Of a stretch of DNA of 64,000 nucleotides, positions 12,151 through 24,402 are shown one piece after another. Below the pieces are notes generated by a model. It did no database searches. It was not told where the DNA came from and saw only the letters and a list, made by a program, of their open reading frames with translations. Numbering within the stretch: position 1 is the stretch's first letter; every line of letters begins with the position of its first letter. Source of the DNA: Vicia villosa (taxonomy: Eukaryota; Streptophyta; Magnoliopsida; Fabales; Fabaceae). The stretch lies in NCBI RefSeq assembly GCF_029867415.1, contig NC_081183.1, positions 38,460,655 through 38,524,654 of the forward strand. The letters run 5' to 3'. Both the position numbers and the translations under genes were made by a program.

Positions 12151-12480
12151 ATGATTTGATTGATTCTAAGGTTTGCAAGGGCTCCTCTTAGGGGTCCCGC
12201 AACTTGTTCGCCTTTGAGAGAGACAAGGATCCTTCTTAAGAATCTAGCGGTTTGATCGCCTATTATGGAGATCAAGATCCCACTTAGGGATTCATTATTT
12301 TAATCGTCTCTTAAGGCGGAAATGATCTTTCTTAGGGATCCATAATTTTGATTGTCTCTTAGGGTGATATGGATCACTCTTAGGGATCCAACATTTAACC
12401 TCCTCTTAGGGAGGTATGGGTCCCTCTTAGGGACTCATCATTTTGATCGCCTTTTAGAGCGATAAGGATCAGTGTACCTT
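12151..12480. repeat. Degenerate tandem repeat of about 58 bp
   Basis: Roughly five units share CTTAGGGATCC, AT-rich sequence, TTTGATCGCCTCTTAGGGCGAT and GGATCA. Within a unit, ATCGCC and GGCGAT form an inverted repeat. It probably lies in the untranslated part of the adjacent gypsy-type relic. Confidence 0.6.
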
Positions 12481-12639
12481 ATTATTAATGGACCTAATAT
12501 TTCTTATTCATTGCAGGTTATTAGTCAAGAAAATGTATTTGTCCATCATAATACATTGTGAAGTTGTGCTTCATATTCTTCGTTATCCTCATTGAACTCG
12601 ATTTCAGAGCCTTTTGTTTATGTCATCTTCTTCCTTAGA

Positions 12640-13130
12640 GTTACATGCTTACTCTAATCATAATTGGGTTGGTAATCATTCTAAATAGAAGTCTACCATG
12701 TGGTGTTGTATCTTTCTCGGAGATTCTCTCATCACTTGGAAAAATCAAAAACACAACATTGTCTCCCATTCTTTTACAAAAGTTGAGTATCGCGTTATGG
12801 CATTCACAACTACTGAAATATTTTGGTTGTATTAGTTACTTTCTGATATGGTTGTCCCTCTTTTTAAACCAACTTTTATCTAATGTGATGACAAACATAT
12901 CATTCAAATTCCCCATAATTCGGTCTTTCATGAACTTACCAACACATTGAGATTGACTGTCACTTCACTTGTCACCATCTTCAACATGACCTTTACTTTT
13001 TTTCATTTATTTCTTCCTCCTTGCAGATTGTTGATTTGTTCACGAAGACATTTTCTAGCAAACATTTTCCTTTATTGAATGACAAACTTTTGATACTCTC
13101 TATTAATACACCGAGAGTTTGAATAGATGA
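12640..13130 (+). pseudogene. Ty1/copia RNase H and pol C-terminus relic
   Basis: Reading through stops and small frame changes gives copia RNase H signatures: HNWVGNHSK, FLGDSLITWKNQK, VEYRVMAFTTTEIFWL, LLSDMVVPLFKPTFI, VFHELTNT, and the C-terminal VDLFTKTFSSKHFPLLNDKL. These match the last 160 or so residues of copia pol. Several stops and missing residues show it is dead. The sequence after 13130 would be the polypurine tract and LTR but is too decayed to delimit. The open frame 12645-12950 is another frame of this relic. Confidence 0.65.
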
Positions 13131-13724
13131 GTTAGATAATAATTATATTATTATGTAAGGGTATTTTGGTAATTTACAATCTTTAATTTATATAATCTAT
13201 TGTAAATCTTGTCTAACCTTTCTTTATTATTCTATTGAAACTCTAAGTAAATGAATGTTCTCTCTTTTGGTCTTCTTCATCCATCCTACTTTCTATATGT
13301 TCACCAAAGTTAACATTTTTTACACCAAAAATAAATAATATATAAACTAAAATTGTTAGACATATGTGATTTTACAGTAGGACATGTTCCCTCAACCGAG
13401 GAGAAGATTAGGCAGGACATACACAACCGAATCAAATTCTTATCAAGTCTATCGTGGCATAGCAATGTTGTAGAATTGTTAAAATCATTCAAGACTCAAT
13501 AAGACTTTATAATTGACTTTATAATTGAGCAAGTTACTCGTTCTTTTTGTGTACAACAACTAAATGAAGACAAGAAATTGAATTTGTCAGTTTCAATTTG
13601 CTTTGGCAATCACACTAAGCTTATAAAAATGGCACTCAATTCACTAACAATAAATTGAAAATCAATATGAATTTGCTCAATAACCAAATGACACCAACTT
13701 TCGGTTTCGTCTAGCGCAACATCA
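13131..13724. other. Intergenic, possibly LTR remnant, 3' of the GH79 gene
   Basis: The stretch contains AT-rich sequence following the copia pol terminus and then the 3' flank of the minus-strand GH79 gene. No gene recognised. Confidence 0.35.
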
Positions 13725-16700
13725 CTAGCTGCAAGCCGAAAGAACAGCATCAGGTATATGAGAAAATACAATCGAGAAAGGAGCAACCCTAATCGGCTTT
13801 GACGAGTTTACAAATATCGGCTCCAAAGGAGGGATATCACCATCTGAATTTACAGTTAAAACATTTCCATTCAGTAACATGGTTTGGCTATGTAAGTTTC
13901 CATTTGGTGAAGTTAGATGATACTCTTCTCTTGCTGTTTCACTTGTACTGCGAAGAGGTAGTTTCATTATTTTTGAACTATAAGACATCTTTCGGTACGA
14001 CAAACTGTTAGTGCTGCCAAATGTTGCTTCAATGGTTGTGCTGTTGTCGAGGTTGATCAATAGTATGGTGATTCCTTTCTGTAAGATCAAGTATATTGAA
14101 TTAGATTTCAAGGTTAGTATCTATGAAACACTAACAGGAACACAAAACACAACACTGACAACAATGATAGTTTGAAAAAATTGAACACATATGTCAGTGT
14201 CGAACACCAGACACGTGTCTGACAAGTGTTGGTGCTACATAGGTTAGTTAATTAATATACATCAACTTAATAATCATAATGATAAAAATTTCACTTACGG
14301 ATTGTTTTGCGCAGTGTGCATAAGCTCGTATCTTGTTTGTCCCTGAGAAGGTAGTTGATAGTACGCGTCTTCCCATGAGTCGGTGCCAAAGAAGAGCACT
14401 GCAAAATAAGAAAATTTTATCACATTTCCACTGAAAATGTTACCATTAAAGTTCTATGGATAATGGATCTACTTGAAATAAGATTCTAAAATTCAACATT
14501 TAATACCTATAATAATCTGGATTTGGATGGAAATTGGTAGTATTGAGTAAACCATAGTTTCCTCCTATCAAACTTTGTCTGCAATATGTTTTAGTATCGT
14601 ATGACGCAGACATGCCGAGTTGATCCAAATACCTGTTTATGATACAATAACGTTAGCCGAAAATAGTTCTAAGCTATGAAGCACGTACACTAGACACGAC
14701 ACGTGTGGGGTGTCAGTGTCAAACACCGGACACGCCTTCAATCTGAAGTGTTGGTGTCTACATTCTCTAAGAAACATCTAAATGTATCTAAATCAAGGAT
14801 CAAGGATAGTAAGCACTAACCAAAAACTATACACAAATGCGTCGGATACAAGATGATGGCCACTGTTATAAGCCCCGCCGGACTCACCAACCCACGATGT
14901 TGCTGAAGTTCCTGTACTTCCAAGTACATCTTTCAGGGCTTTGAATGTACTTTTCTCTCCGTCAAGATATGAAGGATTCAGAATTCTTTCCACAAGGTGC
15001 GTATCAACTCCTGGATAGAAGATAAATTAAGTTATCAGATATAATCAAGGATTTAAACGATACATACTTTCAAAGTGTAAACTCGTTATTCTTGCATATT
15101 AGCCGGTTTGGCGAAAGGTACCTGGTCCAAGGTTATAAATGTGGTGCGTGACGACATCCAAAGAGTTGCCAGATTTGGTTATAAACTCCTTGAACCATGT
15201 TGCATCAAAGAAACCTCCGGGAGCAATGACTAATGGCTTAGGCTCAATGTCTTTATACGCATTCTGAACAATGTTGCTTAAAGAAGCAAAATCAGAAGCA
15301 TATTGGTCTGCTGAAATACGTGTTCCAACACCACTTCCGCTCAATTCATTGCCTGCCGGTAAAAAGAACTCACTCAATGTACTCAAGCCTCAAGCTAGTA
15401 GAATTTCATTCAATATGCATATCATATAAGTGCTTACCAAGTTCCCATCCATGAATGTCATAGTTCTTCCCAACAGTGTATTTAATAAACGATTCGGCGT
15501 TGGAGTAGTTCCAAGGACCTACTGCAGAACCAGAATGGATTGACTTTCCATTAAGAGCACTCAATCCAAACACAATCTTAGCCCTAAAATAAACAGTTTA
15601 ACAATGTTAACTCTCAAAATCATAGTTTACAAATCCACTAGTCCCGAAACACACACACATGACACATATGTCTACGCTTTGCGCATACATACTACAAAGA
15701 GAACTGAAATTTACCCTGCTTTCTGGAAGAAATCATTAAGTTCATCCCATCTCGGCATTGGGAGGCACCCTTGTGTGAATCCAAACATTTCCGATTCGTT
15801 TCGAACAAAAGGAGTGCATGATTGTATGTAATCATCAGTCCCATATATCACCTTATCTTGCAAACTTCCGCCTAATCTCAGTTTCAACGGCGTAAAGGCT
15901 GGAAAAGCAAATGTTACCTTGATAAGTTTTTCAACTAACAATCATAAAAGAACTCAATCTAATTGATGATATTTTTATGATAATATTAAAAAATTCTCTC
16001 ACCTTTCACAGCATTTAAAAAAAGCTTGTTGTTGAGATCCTGAGATGAAAAAAAAAATGTAATGGTGAAAATAAAGATCAAAACTAAAAACCCATCTAGC
16101 ACCGGCGTGTCTGTGTCCATGTCCGTGTCAGTGACGCTAAAACTTGCGAATATCGATGTATAAATATGAGTGTTATTGTCGTTGTCGTTCTAGTGTCTGT
16201 GTCGGTGTCGTGTTTCATAGCTAAAAACTCAACCCAGAAAACAGAATAATTATCATGAAGTAAAAAAAGAAAAAAAGTACTAATATGCTGTTCTGTCATT
16301 GTTATATGCTGTGCATATTATAAACTTGTTCACCACAAACAGTGCTTAGATAGAGATATTATAATTTAAAAACCAAAACTTTGTTGCTTTCAATGCATTT
16401 TTTATTTGCAGATTAGCTCAATGAGATCCCCAACAAGCATTCAAAATTCAAACATCATTCCCAAAAACACAAAAAAAAAAAACATCATTAAACAAAAAAA
16501 ACAAACATTCTAAAACCCTTTCAAGACAAATTTGAACCAAAAAAAATAAAAAATAAAAAGAAAGAAAAGGAAAAAAAGAAGAATATACCAGATTGAGAAG
16601 AGAAGCAAGACCCCAACTACAGGTCCCATAATCACATTTCTGAGGAGGCCACCAATCCAAAGTAGCACAAACAAAATCATCATCAATGTTCCCAATCACA

Positions 16701-16816
16701 GAACTCCCATCAATAACAACACTCCCTTTCTTCACACTTTCACTCACTGTGCCCACAGCAAAAAAACCAAAACATGCCAAATACACCAGACCCAGAATCT
16801 GAAACAAAGAACCCAT
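13725..16816 (-). CDS. Heparanase-like protein (glycoside hydrolase family 79)
   Basis: Plant GH79 heparanase-like proteins are secreted or vacuolar beta-glucuronidases thought to act on cell-wall arabinogalactan glycans or flavone glucuronides. Nine exons, all with GT/AG borders and consistent phase: 16589-16816, 16003-16039, 15715-15898, 15438-15583, 15122-15352, 14821-15010, 14507-14632, 14299-14398 and 13725-14078. They encode 531 residues, the usual family length, starting at ATG 16816 and ending TAG 13725-13727. Residues 1-27 look like a signal peptide. Signatures include [40 protein letters not shown] with acid/base Glu201 (split by an intron) and WVGESGG with nucleophile Glu318, then [10 protein letters not shown]. 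Both catalytic residues are present by analogy with human heparanase. No lesion was found, so the gene is probably functional. Introns carry GTGTC-rich dispersed repeats. The exact substrate cannot be deduced. Confidence 0.93.
14185..14242. repeat. Intronic GTGTC-rich dispersed repeat 1
   Basis: In intron 8 of the GH79 gene, GTCAGTGTCGAACACCAGAC, then ACGTGTCTGACAAGTGTTGG and GCTACATAG. It resembles the copy at 14690-14762, suggesting a short dispersed element. Confidence 0.5.
14690..14762. repeat. Intronic GTGTC-rich dispersed repeat 2
   Basis: In intron 6 of the same gene: GACACGACACGTGTGGGGTG, TCAGTGTCAAACACCGGACA and AGTGTTGGTGTCTACATT. It is clearly related to the copy in intron 8. Confidence 0.5.
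16100..16222. repeat. Intronic GTGTC-rich dispersed repeat 3
   Basis: In intron 1 of the GH79 gene, a third GTGTC/GTC-rich stretch (GGCGTGTCTGTGTCCATGTC near the left, GTGTCTGTGTCGGTGTCGTG near the right). It is lower in complexity and more decayed than the other two. Confidence 0.4.
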
Positions 16817-17378
16817 TTTCAGAATCAACCAAATACAAGATCTTTGTCTTTACTCAAACATAAACATGTCTGCTGATAATGATGATGTTGATGATGTTGG
16901 TGGAGGGTGGTGAGGGTTTTACTGCACAGTCACATGCATAAAAAGACACAAAATTTGATGTCACAAAAATATATATATATATTTTGAAAAGATGAATTAT
17001 CTAGCTGGTTGGGTCTTAAATACATGTAGATGAAATTAAGGAGGTGTGTACGGATTTTTCAAGGATGCATTAAAGACATATTTATTGTGGATGAAATGAA
17101 ATTAAGAAAAGATGCCGACGTTTGGTGGAAGAATATGAAATGCTACTCGTTGTAAGTAAATGTACTCAATGTGCTTTAGTGGAGATAAGTACATAGATAT
17201 AGATATGCGTACCTGTTTTCTAAAGGGAAATGATTGATAGGTATAAAGATCGTGTCGCTAGCAAGATTTGTTAGGTCTAAGAAAGTGAGAGATATTTTTA
17301 TTTTTATTTTTATTTTTATTTAATTTGAGTTTTTTTTAATACAAGGAGATTTAAGTATATATTTTAGTATATATTTTA
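16817..17378. other. Upstream region of the GH79 gene
   Basis: This is the 5' flank of the minus-strand GH79 gene. A short (AT)n stretch at about 16970-16982 could supply a TATA element, but nothing decides it. No other gene seen. Confidence 0.35.
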
Positions 17379-17561
17379 GAGAAATGCTACATTTACACCT
17401 CAATTTGACATTACACCGTATATAAAATACAATACAGTTCACTTTTTACATTATTTTATTATTTTTTGTGTATTAGAATTTGATTCAAAGGCAAAATATT
17501 GTATACGATTACGGTGTAAAAGAATACGGTGTTACAATATGGTGTAACTATAGCAGTTCTC
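17379..17561. mobile_element. MITE with 9-bp target duplication (Mutator-like)
   Basis: Ends are inverted: GAGAAATGCTACATTTACAC at the left and the inverse of GAGAACTGCTATAGTTACAC at the right (three mismatches in 21). The 183-bp element is flanked by a perfect 9-bp duplication TATATTTTA (17370-17378 and 17562-17570). A 9-bp duplication is characteristic of Mutator-like elements. No coding capacity. Confidence 0.8.
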
Positions 17562-17570
17562 TATATTTTA

Positions 17571-18420
17571 ATATACGACTCCATCTAATCGGCTAAATCG
17601 GCTAAAGTTTGGTTGTTGTTGTTGTATTTTAATATATTAGTACCAACTAAAAATATAAGGTAAACAACTATATATTTATAAGATTGTTTGTGATGTTCGG
17701 GTGCTTTGATCATGTTTGGAATTAGCTCATATACAGAGAGGTGAAAAACTTTAAGTATGTTTTTTTGGGTGAAAAAGTTCGTCTCCTCTCATATAGGAAT
17801 AAAGTATATTGGTCTCCCTGAAATCATGGGGAAAGTTATTTCCCTCGTGGACTCTTTCCTCAGTCAATTACATATGGCCACACCTCATCACTCACGTTTG
17901 TTGGGAAAGTGAGGACTACTTCGGTGCTCGAACCAAATATGGCGATATATCACGAGGACTTGAAAAAGACGAAGTATAGAATGTGTGTGGTCTTAAGGTT
18001 ATTATGCGCGGATTCATCCCAAACGGGTTTTTTTCTAAGTGGAGTTTGTGGTGAGTCCCTCAAGCGTCAGAGACAATAGCTCATGAAACATTAAATGCTA
18101 ATGATGATGAGTTTTCTCGAGAAAGAAAAGAATAAAAACCTTTACTCTCTTTACACGCATTAGAGACGTGAGGTTCCTTAGAACCCTTTTGCATGCCTAG
18201 TGAGGAGTGATCATTCCACACTCATCATAAGCTTAACTCTTTGTAAGTGGAGACTATAGACCCCTTCTTCTTTACGTTGTTTCTAAATTCCTTACTTCTT
18301 AGAACAAATTGCCTTCAAACTCTTTCAAAAATTTCAATCAGCCTGATCTTTCTCATATACAGGTATAACCTTTTCTATTCATTTTCCTTTCCTAAGAATC
18401 ATTATCATTAGGGATTTAGA
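17571..18420. other. Unassigned, leading into a retroelement relic
   Basis: No gene recognised. Phrases such as GTGAGTCCCTCAAG near 18050 recall the repeat at 10195-10375, so part of this may be the LTR or untranslated region of relic B. Confidence 0.3.
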
Positions 18421-19830
18421 TGAGAAAGATAAGGTGATAAAACCCTCTAATAGTAGAGCATGGGCAAAAATTATATTTGCATTGTATGAAGAACGGTGAG
18501 TAGGCGGACGTGTCAATTGACTATAGGCTTTTAGAAGTAGGTGTGTTTGATAGTTACGAAAGCACTAATAGTTCAGATCATGCGTGTGACAGTGATAGTG
18601 ATTCCTTTTTCCTTCTACTTTCCTAAGCACCACAAAGCTATTGATGGCGTTTAACTCATCCAAGAAGTTTGAGGCTGAGAATTATGCTACTGTGTACATC
18701 GATCAAGGGAAAGTGGATGCCTTCGGTGAAAGTCTGAAATCATCTGGATCCAGGGATGAAGGGGACTTTATCCTAGAGTCCTACTCCAAAGATGAGAGGG
18801 TTTACATGATTCCCACTGAAGAATCATAGGATGACTTTTTCTACATGTATACTCATGTGATCCATGATTTATGGGTGCTTATCCCCTTTACCATGTTTGA
18901 GTCTAAGGTGCTTAAAATTATAGACGCCCCCTTTCTCAAATCTCGCCCAAGGAATGGACCTTTATTAGGGCACTTAAAATCATTTATAGGAACTTAGAGG
19001 TATCTCCTATTGTGGGTTTGTTCTTTTCCTTTTATGGCACAAAAGTTACTAAGAAGGGCGGTTGGATCACTATGTGTGTCCTTCACCAAGGTTCCTCTTC
19101 ACCCCCATTTAAAAAACTACAAGAATAGGAAGATAAGTTCATATATGTGAGAGGGGAAATGAATGCTATATGGTGATGTTTGATAAGGAAGATCAAGACC
19201 GATTCTCTTTTTATTGGACGGAGGAATTGCCCACGATAAATGGATTGATTATGACTTCCTTACTTCTACCGAGAAGAATGTCCTATACATCCTATACGAG
19301 TTCAAGATAGTGAGTTCTAGAATGATGGTGGAACTCAATAAAAAGGAGAATAATGATAAATGACTTGGATACTACTTACGTAAGTCTGGATATTACTTAG
19401 GGCTTCCACATATTTTATTTGCCTTTTTATGATGTTTTACCTTTTTCTTTTGGATTGAAGGTTGTATGCTTCCCTTAACAATTAAGCTTAAAAAAGATTT
19501 TTCATGCCCCACAAAAAGTTGTTCGAGGGGAGCAATGGTTTGATGATCCTAAGAGTCACTCTAGTGGCCTGCAAGGGAAGAAGAGGAAGATAAGAGATGG
19601 AGGAACTATCATAACCACTCGTGCTCTAAAAATGACGAAGCCTAATGTCCCTAGCTATGCAAGCTCTACTTTTCAAATCCATCCTTCTGCTGAAAAATAA
19701 TGTTTTCCTGCTATCGACCTCAAGTCAAGGTTGGATATTGTAGATTTGGAGGGACACCCAAAAAAGGGGGATCCTCTTCTGCTCCTTTGGGGAATAAGGT
19801 ACAACCCTTCTAGTACGATGACTTCAACGC
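18421..19830 (+). mobile_element. Decayed gypsy-type retroelement relic B
   Basis: The frame at 18641-18829 (62 codons) continues past a stop into DDFFYMYTHVIHDLWVLIPF. Around 18960-19080 the translation WTFIRALKIIYRNLEVSPIV, GLFFSFYGTKVTKKGGWITM aligns with relic A at 11160-11270. Both resemble the Transposase_28 (putative gypsy-type) domain. Stops and frame changes show a dead copy. No LTR or target duplication was found. Confidence 0.5.
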
Positions 19831-21699
19831 CTTAAGTTAAATAGAGAAGTGCTTGGACTTTTCTGTCAATTTCCTTAATGATTGTCTCACTATGGAGCAT
19901 ATGAGGGATATTCAGATGGTGGATTATAATACTTGTAGTCGCACATCTAGAATAACCACTACTGGTGTTAATAATTGGTACTGGATACATAAATACAATT
20001 ATATGGAAGTTGATCAAATAAATTTTTAAAATAATATAATAAACAAATTGATACATCGAATATTAAACAAAATCTCCATCATAATAGAAAGACACTTCAT
20101 CGGGTCTCTAATGCAAAATCCAAAGCTGAAAAATTCAATCCAAGTATCTACTTACCTAAAAAATATTTACAACAACATAGGATGAGATACTAATCCTAGT
20201 GGGTTCCTGATCTAAAGTTTCAAGTCTCTCAATATCCTTCTACTCAGGTCAAGGTCTAATAGAAATGTCCATCAGGGTATCTCACACACATCCTGCGCGA
20301 ATGAGTACCACTTAACCATCTCAAACTATATCACTAATAATAAGAGTATTCTTAAGTCTCTAAGAATTCATACGAGCCTTGAAAGATTTTCCATTATGTT
20401 AGATTGTTGTACAAGTCTCACACCAAGACCTCTCTCACAACCTTATAACATAAATGGCATACACTATGGTGGACTTTGAATCACGTTAATTCAAAAAACC
20501 TTTTTCACAAAACATAAAACACTATGGTGGACTTTGAATTACACCAATTAAAATAATCTTTTACAACAAACAACTTATCAACATAAACTTGGATATTAAG
20601 TTACAACACACCTTTTGAATAATCTTAATTATTTGAATCTTGAATGAATTTCAAGATAAAGATTGATATTCTCTTTCAATGTTATAATTCAATAATATAT
20701 AAACTTTAAGTGCTTATAACATAGTATGAAACTTTTTGAATGATTTAAAAGTTTATGCACAAAGTTTCAACATTTTGAAAATGAATGAACACTTAGAAAA
20801 ATTGATTTGAATTGTATTAAAAAATTTATGAAAGGGGTAGCTTTAAATTTGAATGTGTCTTGCATTATATATATCCTAAGAAACATTCTTGATCAGATGT
20901 ATAAGATTGTAAAATTTTCATGAGGCTTTGCAATGTCAAAGGTTCAAGAAAATACACAATTCCATATTATGCAACGTTTACAAAAATTTCAAACTTGCAG
21001 ACCCTGTAACTGGTTATAGGATTCACGTAATCGGTTACCACCCTGTAATTTTTCAAAATTATTCAGGCATAATGGTTTGTAATCGGTTACCAGTTTAGTG
21101 TAACAAGTTACTTTGCTTTGAAAATTTATTTTGTGCTTTGTAAAAGGGTTGACATGAAGGGTTATGATGCATGAATGTCTAGAAAATTTAGAGATGAAGA
21201 GATGAGAGTTTTCTAAGCATCTAAAGTTTTATGCATAAAAAATTTCAATTGAGTACCTTAGCATCATGACCAATTTCCTTCAATTCCATGACATCCAAAG
21301 GCTTATGCATTCTTAATCCTTAGCTTGATTATCTTGCACATACTTAAAGCTTGTCCTACAATATATATCTTCTTTTATTACTATTGACTTCATAAATATT
21401 AATCATAATCGAATATCTTGATTCATTACTTGATTAAGCTTCATAAATGGTCAACATTCAACAAATATATTTTTAAGTTCTATCTTCTATTATAATCTTC
21501 ACAAATCTTTGTCTTTATCAAAATACATTTGATAGAGTATGGGTATCTTATTCACACATTATGCTCAATCAATCAACCTAGGGCATAAAAAATATTGAAT
21601 ATCCTTTGTTGCACAACTAGATAATGCTCAAGAGATTGTGTATAAGCCCTTTTAACAAATAGCATATAATATACGATGATTGTGGAGGATTTCCCACAA
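19831..21699. other. AT-rich non-coding DNA
   Basis: No gene recognised on either strand. The motif TAATCGGTTACC occurs at about 21029-21040 and 21081-21092, a phrase that recurs in legume copia LTRs, so remnants of an LTR may be present near 20990-21120. Limits could not be set. Confidence 0.35.
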
Positions 21700-22553
21700 C
21701 ACCTTCACCTAAGGTCTTATTTTAGTTGTTATCCCTGTATGTGACGTGACCACACTCTTTATGAAAAATGTCCATAAACATTGAAGCATCTCTCGTCATA
21801 TGTCTCGAGTAGCCACTATCTAAAAACCATATTATTTTTGTAGCAATAAGACATTTCTGCATGAAGATCAACAAGGTAATTTATGTCCCTAACTTGTGAT
21901 GGGTCTTTGGGAGTTTGTAATAGGACCTTTACGTACCCATGTCATGAAACCAATAGGGACTTTTACCTTCCTAATGTAACATAAAAGCCTAATATTACAT
22001 TTTCACCATAATAATGACAAGCCACTTTAGCATAATTACTCTTTTCATTATTTCTAGTGAAATATTAATTTTTCTTATTAGATTTTCTAAAACTTTTCCT
22101 TTCATCACTTGAATCAATATAAGTAATGCTAGATGATTTGGAGAGTTGTGTTATTTTCCCTTTCAAAATTTCAATTTCAAGTTTTAAATTAGGACAAGTA
22201 TCACACTTAACTACATCTAACTTTTCTTCTAAAGTGTTAGAGATATGAAACTCGTCATTAATAAGAAATGCATGTTCCTCTTTCAAGGATTCTAAAATGC
22301 TTTTAAGATTTAAAACTTTTTTTCAAGTTTTAAAATCATTTTCCTTTGATGGGAAATTTTCTTAAAAGCATTTAATGTTTCACCATTCATTTCTTGAGAT
22401 GAGAAATTTTCTTAAAAGCACTTAAGGTTTCACCATGCATTTCTTCAAAAGCATTCGATACCTCTTTATACAAAGGTTTAAAATGTGAGTCCAAATCAAG
22501 TACCTCTAAGTCTTTTTCTTTTCGACAAGCCATTAAGACCAGATGAGCCCATC
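21700..22553 (-). pseudogene. Copia gag C-terminus and protease relic (distal half)
   Basis: Minus-strand translation gives a coiled-coil-like gag segment (22065-22286: NTLEEKLDVVKCDTC, LKLEIEILKGKITQL) and, further left, a protease motif WFLDSGYSRHMT followed by MFMDIFHKECGHVT near 21750-21830. Stops and frame changes are frequent. It continues the gag piece at 26320-27158; the SIRE-like solo LTR between them interrupted the older element. Confidence 0.6.
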
Positions 22554-22792
22554 TGTTAGAACAAGATTGTGAATCTATGTTCAGAATCTAGTTTTGATGA
22601 TAACAAGCATATATTTTATGAGTAACAATTTTATTACTAATGATTTCATTGAGTGTGCAGATACTATGTTGTAAAGTTTTATACGACAGCATCAGAAGTT
22701 CTGTACAAAGAGCAAGAATTCAACAAGACAAGCTTCAAGGATTTAAATAGAAATATCAATATACATGAAGATCCGTTATAACAAGAAGATCA

Positions 22793-23964
22793 TGTTAGGG
22801 ATGAATTTATGGTATTTGCATGGGTTATTATGACCAAGTTATGAGCTAAACTGAAACAAAGTGTGATAGTTTCATGTGTTTTTCAGTAAGAATTGAATTA
22901 CATATGTATAGTTCATGTTGTGAAGCAAATCGAATCACTTTGGGTATTATTGATGCAGGTTTGGAGCTGAAAAGTAGCTCTATAAGAGTATGAAGAGGAA
23001 AGGAAGCTGGAAGAATCAAAAGACAAGCAAAAAGGAGAAGTTTCCAGCAAGGCGCGCCGCGAAGGAAGCAAGTGCGCCGCCCTAAACCCTCTGCCTTGGG
23101 GTCGCGCCGCGGACCTACGTGTCGCGCAGCAGAGGCGGCGTATCCAACCCAACGCTTATAAATAGAAACCCTAATGCCAATAAAAAAAATGGATTCTTTG
23201 GTGAACGAAATTAAGAGAGAAGTCTGATTCTAAAGCACAGAGCAACCATTGGAGAACGATTCTACATCAATTGAAGAGATTTATTGATCATGATGAATTC
23301 CTAAATCAATCCTTGTGTGTTCTTCATGTCTATGGAGAGCTAATTCTCTTTTGTTGAGTTTAAGGTAGTATTTAACCTATGATTATGCAATACCATTGAT
23401 TAATTCTTGTGAACAATTGTTTGAATTCATTATCAATAAGAAACCTTGTTTTTATGCTAAATTATTGTTAAATCTTTGATCGAAAGAGAAGGTTAAACTT
23501 TTTCCCTAGGTTCCTTTATTGATTCATTGATAATTTGCAGAGATGGAATTATGAAGGAGTTTTCATTACTATCGTGGTTTATTACTTTAATCGATATTGA
23601 TATTTTGAGAGATCGAATCTCATACCGGTAGAAGTTTATCTAATTTGATCTGCAGACATGAGATCTAGTTTGAGGATAGATGAAGATGATGATTCAAATG
23701 ATGGTTCACTTATGATTTAATTAATACGTTGTATAGGAATAGGTTGATGAACCCTAAAGCTCAACATATCTCTTTTATTGTTAACCAAGTTTCAGCATTC
23801 CAGTTTTAATATTTGTTTAGATTTAATAGTATATTTGGAATAATAAAATAAGCATCAACTATATTTTCTCACTCAAAATAATTTGTTATAGAACGGAAGT
23901 GATATTAAACCAATCCCTGTGGATACGATATATAGAAAATATTTACCCAAAAATACTTTCAACA
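22793..23964 (+). mobile_element. Nested solo LTR, probably Ty3/gypsy
   Basis: 1172 bp starting TGTTAGGGATGA and ending TACTTTCAACA, flanked by a perfect 5-bp duplication GATCA (22788-22792 and 23965-23969). It has a TATAAATA box at 23157-23164 just after a strikingly GC-rich tract (about 23050-23145, GGCGCGCCGCG and relatives). The CCCTGTGGATACGATA phrase near the 3' end is typical of plant gypsy LTRs. It lies inside the SIRE-like solo LTR. Confidence 0.8.
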
Positions 23965-24381
23965 GATCACATGAATAGAAGATCAGAAGTTCTGATAAGT
24001 TCTGATAGAGTAACGCAGTGACATACAAAAAGCTACAACAACAAAGGCACATGTGGATAAGAAAAGAAAATAAAATTTCAGCCTACAAAGTGCAAAAGAT
24101 CATAATCAAAAGAAAAACCATTACAAACATCATCATTGGCAAAACGGTTGCAACAAATTAATGGAACAACTCCCAAGATTGGTTGAAGAAGCAACCCACA
24201 TGCAACGCGTTGAAAAAGACAAGCTTAACCAAGGAAACACGCTACCAATTGTCATCATCATGCTAAGGATAAGATTCTTCCAAGAACAACACTTGTCATT
24301 CATGATTCAATCGAGATAAAGCATTCAAAGCAATCTTCAAACAAATCTCAATGGCTAGATTCCAACGGTAACTTATCAAGC

Positions 24382-24402
24382 TATATATATATATATATAT
24401 CA
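24382..24402. repeat. Short (TA)n microsatellite
   Basis: About ten TA units within the SIRE-like solo LTR. Confidence 0.9.
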
